From BQJU01 sp965229635 (GTDB lineage Bacteria; Bacteroidota; Bacteroidia; Chitinophagales; Saprospiraceae): a stretch of DNA of 64,000 nucleotides. How positions within the stretch are numbered: position 1 is the first letter of the stretch; the number at the start of each line of letters is the position of its first letter. The notes under the pieces were generated by a model, which did no database searches, was not told the origin of the DNA, and was given only the letters and a program-made list of their open reading frames with translations. Position numbers and translations under genes: made by a program. Shown here in pieces: positions 61,185 to 64,000 of the stretch. Where the stretch lies: contig OZ245894.1 of assembly GCA_965229635.1 (NCBI GenBank), positions 186,001 through 250,000 on the forward strand, in the 5' to 3' direction.

Positions 61185-64000
61185 ATGAAGCAACATATCT
61201 ACGCGCTAGTACTGTTTATGGCCCTGGGAAGCCTCCTCTCTGCGCAAAGCACACAAACGACCTTTGGAAAAAACCGCGTGCAGTACCATACGGATTTTGA
61301 GCAATGGCTACAGTACGAAAGCGATAATTTTATCACCTACTGGTACGGCGAGGCCCGCAACGTGGGGCAGTCGGTCGTCCAGTTGGCCGAATACGACTTC
61401 CAACACATCCAGAATATTCTCGAACACCGCATCAACGATAAATTGCAGCTGATCGTCTACACTGATATTACCGACCTCAAGCAAAGTAACATCGGTAGTG
61501 AGGAGGCCTTTACCAATACGGGAGGATTAACCAAGATCGTAGGCAACAAGATTTTTGTCTATTTTGATGGCAATCACAACCACCTGCGCCGCGACATCCG
61601 CGAGGGCATTGCATCGGTATATCTTGACGCCATGCTGTTTGGGACCAACCTACAGGAAATTGTGCAGAATGCTGTGATGATGAATCTGCCGGAATGGTTC
61701 AAGCAAGGGCTGGTGGCCTACGTAGGTGAAGAGTGGAATACCGAGCTGGATAACCGCCTGCGCGATATTTTACTGCACGAAGATTTTAAAGGTTTTGAAC
61801 GTTTTGCCGAAGAGCACCCCAAGCTGGCCGGTCATTCGTTGTGGTATTACATTAGCGAAAGCTTTGGCACTTCCACCGTTTCCAACCTGCTTTACCTGAC
61901 GCGCATCAACCGCAGCGTCGAGAGCGGTTTTTTGTACGTGCTGGGTAGTCCGTATGAGGTAGTGACCAACAGCTGGGCCAAGTTTTTCATGACCCGCTAC
62001 AAGGCTGAGGCCGAATTGCGTGATAAGCCCGATGGCCGCAAGCTGGAATTCAAAAATCGCCGCAACCTGCCCATCACCCAGGTAAAACTCAGCCCGGATG
62101 GTCAAAAGGTAGCGTACGTCACCAATGAAATTGGCAAATACAAAGTATACATACAGGATGTGCGCAAGGGCAATCGCAAGGTGGTTTTTAAAGGAGGCTT
62201 CCGCAATGCTTTTCAGGCTACTGATTACAACTATCCGCTCGTTGCCTGGAATCCCAATGCACAGGACCTGGCCATCATCTCCGAGAAGCGGGACATCATT
62301 CGCCTGCATACTTACAACCTGAAGTCGGGTAAGATGGAAACGGAGACCATTGCCAACCAGTATCAGCGCATCAATAGTTTAGACTTTGTCAATCCCTTTG
62401 CGTTGACCTTTTCGGCAACGATCAATGGTTATTCAGACATATACATCTATTTCACCAAAACCCGCCAGACGGAAAGAATTACCAACGACTTTTACGATGA
62501 TCTGGATGCGACTTACGTCAAATTTGGCCGTCAGCAAGGCATCATGTTTAGTTCTAATCGGCCCGACTCTGTCATGAGTCAGATGCGGCTGGATACGATT
62601 TTACCCATCAATTCCTTTGATCTGTTCTTTTACGATATGGATACCAAATCACAGGAATTGGTGCGCGTAACCCATACGCCGCAGGCCGACGAGCGCTACC
62701 CGATGCAGGTGGATACGGCTCATTTCTCCTTCCTGACGGATCAGAGTGGCATCTATAATCGTAAGGTCGGTTACCTGGAAGAATACATTCACCACTACGA
62801 TCAGTTTATCACCCTGGAAGACGGCTCAGAAATTGTGCTAAACGCCGATTCTACCCTCGCCAATATTGATAGTCTGCCGGTTGACACTATCATCATTGTG
62901 CCGATTGTTAAGCAGCGTGCAGTGAATCATCCGGTGTCCAATTACGACCGGGGTATTTTGAGTCAGCAAACATCACCAAGGTCGGGTAAACAGGTGGAAT
63001 TGCTTTTGCGCAAAGGAGAATATTCCATCTACCGCAGTGATATGGTGGTGGATACCACGATTGCAGCCATACCAACGGCCTTCCATCAGTACCGCAGCAA
63101 ATCAAAAAAGGTAACGATCACCAATGCCGAAACGGTGATCCCACAGGTCACGGTACTGGATGATGTGACGAAGATTACCCTGAATCCGGAACCGGCTCCG
63201 GCTCCGGAAACGCCAAAAGCTGAAGATCCCGATGAGGACGAAGATATTGACATTGACAATTACCTGTTTCAAAGTGAGTTTGATGACGATGAGGAACCGG
63301 TAATGGCCGTGAAGGAGGAAAAGCCCAAAGCAGAAACGGTTGAACCAGATGGAGAAGGAGATGAAGATTACCAAATAGTAAGCGATGGCCCGGTGGAAAA
63401 CAACACTGCCGGCACACTGCCACCTCCGGGTTACACCGTGGATGGTGTGTATCGCTACCGTCCGGGACTGGTGACGCCTTACCGGCTGAAGTTCCGCACC
63501 GACTACGTCACCACCCAGCTCGACAACAGCCTGCTCTTTGAAGGCCTGGAAAGCTTTTCCGCTAATCCAAACGGCTTCAACTATCCGCCATTGGGTATCT
63601 TGCTGAAAACGAACTTCAAGGACCTTTTTGAAGACTACGAATTTGAAGGCGGTGTACGTGTGCCCACCAATTTTAACGGTACCGAATACTTCCTGATTTT
63701 TAAAGATAAAAAGAAGCGGCTCGATAAGCAGTTTGCCTTCTACCGCAAGAATGTACGCGAACCCAACGACGATGCCGGAAGCTTTGTACAGGCTCGTGAA
63801 GAATACAACATTGCACTTGGTCAGTTTCGCGTAAGCTACCCATTGGATATTTTCCGCAGTATTCGGGCAACGGCTACCATTCGCCGGGACCGCTACCTGC
63901 TGTTGGGTACCGAAGGAGCCGTTTTCAACGAATCCGTTCGTCGGGAGCCAAGAGGTATTTTGCGCCTCGAATACGTATTTGACAATACACTCGACGTGGC
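61185..64000 (+). CDS. PD40/TolB-like secreted protein, incomplete at the window end
   Basis: At least 938 codons open to the window edge, from MKQHIYALVLFMALGSLLSAQ (signal peptide). Residues about 30-250 resemble an MA-like peptidase domain, but the HExxH site is replaced by REGIASV (LRRDIREGIASVYLDAM) while the downstream LPEWFKQGLVAYVGEEW is kept, so it is probably inactive. Residues 280-520 are beta-propeller PD40/WD40-like repeats (VKLSPDGQKVAYVTNEIGKYKVYIQD, YVKFGRQQGIMFSSNRPDS). An acidic, low-complexity linker with DPDEDEDIDIDNY follows near residue 683, then beta-strand-rich sequence. A periplasmic or surface scaffold role is inferred. Confidence 0.78.
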   Translation, partial: MKQHIYALVLFMALGSLLSAQSTQTTFGKNRVQYHTDFEQWLQYESDNFITYWYGEARNVGQSVVQLAEYDFQHIQNILEHRINDKLQLIVYTDITDLKQSNIGSEEAFTNTGGLTKIVGNKIFVYFDGNHNHLRRDIREGIASVYLDAMLFGTNLQEIVQNAVMMNLPEWFKQGLVAYVGEEWNTELDNRLRDILLHEDFKGFERFAEEHPKLAGHSLWYYISESFGTSTVSNLLYLTRINRSVESGFLYVLGSPYEVVTNSWAKFFMTRYKAEAELRDKPDGRKLEFKNRRNLPITQVKLSPDGQKVAYVTNEIGKYKVYIQDVRKGNRKVVFKGGFRNAFQATDYNYPLVAWNPNAQDLAIISEKRDIIRLHTYNLKSGKMETETIANQYQRINSLDFVNPFALTFSATINGYSDIYIYFTKTRQTERITNDFYDDLDATYVKFGRQQGIMFSSNRPDSVMSQMRLDTILPINSFDLFFYDMDTKSQELVRVTHTPQADERYPMQVDTAHFSFLTDQSGIYNRKVGYLEEYIHHYDQFITLEDGSEIVLNADSTLANIDSLPVDTIIIVPIVKQRAVNHPVSNYDRGILSQQTSPRSGKQVELLLRKGEYSIYRSDMVVDTTIAAIPTAFHQYRSKSKKVTITNAETVIPQVTVLDDVTKITLNPEPAPAPETPKAEDPDEDEDIDIDNYLFQSEFDDDEEPVMAVKEEKPKAETVEPDGEGDEDYQIVSDGPVENNTAGTLPPPGYTVDGVYRYRPGLVTPYRLKFRTDYVTTQLDNSLLFEGLESFSANPNGFNYPPLGILLKTNFKDLFEDYEFEGGVRVPTNFNGTEYFLIFKDKKKRLDKQFAFYRKNVREPNDDAGSFVQAREEYNIALGQFRVSYPLDIFRSIRATATIRRDRYLLLGTEGAVFNESVRREPRGILRLEYVFDNTLDV

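Overview
The window looks like chromosomal DNA of a Bacteroidota bacterium, most likely a Saprospiria/Lewinella-type marine organism (the phylum is well supported, the lower rank is a guess). The evidence is: three proteins with type IX secretion (T9SS) C-terminal sorting domains, a mutY-ssb-gldE-gldD gliding/T9SS cluster, ECF sigma factors, many lipoprotein signal peptides, and promoters of the Bacteroidota -33 TTG / -7 TAnnTTTG type placed very close to start codons. No CRISPR array, rRNA operon or prophage gene set is visible.

Layout. 0.1-12.5 kb: GGGP synthase, a DUF554 membrane protein, a carboxypeptidase-regulatory lipoprotein, an ECF sigma factor translationally coupled to a membrane-anchored beta-barrel protein, two tandem MscS channels, a methionine-type aminotransferase, pterin dehydratase and an M42 peptidase. 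12.7-17.3 kb: a flippase, then an accessory stretch with several hairpins, small unknown genes, a broken ORF and, at 15655-16745 on the minus strand, about 1.1 kb of ORF-poor, hairpin-dense DNA carrying two tRNA-like domains behind a good promoter. I read this as a candidate giant structured non-coding RNA, and it is the most unusual object in the window. 17.3-31.7 kb: a giant T9SS adhesin with dockerin- and cohesin-like parts, an insertion sequence, a PHP-domain lipoprotein, an M1 aminopeptidase and a 982-residue T9SS surface protein. 31.8-44.1 kb: an unknown helical-repeat protein, an OmpA-like protein, a VWA/TPR protein, gldD, gldE, ssb, mutY, an ECF sigma factor, an LptF/G permease, tgt and a LysE exporter. 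44.1-64 kb: hydrolases and peptidases, a membrane AraC regulator, Ada, a divergent Nramp homologue, a PhyH oxygenase, an ApbE-DUF4266 pair, a repeat-rich S74 (endosialidase chaperone) protein with a small T9SS partner, a glyoxalase-II-like enzyme, and the start of a PD40/TolB-like protein that runs off the window.

Between the genes lie several repeat families. One is a structured element of about 240 bp in three copies (10.6, 22.9/24.7 and 35.5 kb); the middle copy is split by the insertion sequence with a visible 6-bp target duplication, so its original sequence can be reconstructed. Others are a palindromic element found upstream of both the first ECF sigma gene and the Nramp gene, a long palindrome before the VWA gene, a short REP-like palindrome, and a degenerate 37-bp repeat.

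Functionally the window is dominated by envelope biology: surface proteins exported by T9SS, gliding/T9SS accessory lipoproteins, LPS transport, mechanosensation and envelope-responsive sigma factors. The rest is ordinary housekeeping (DNA repair, tRNA modification, amino-acid and pterin metabolism).
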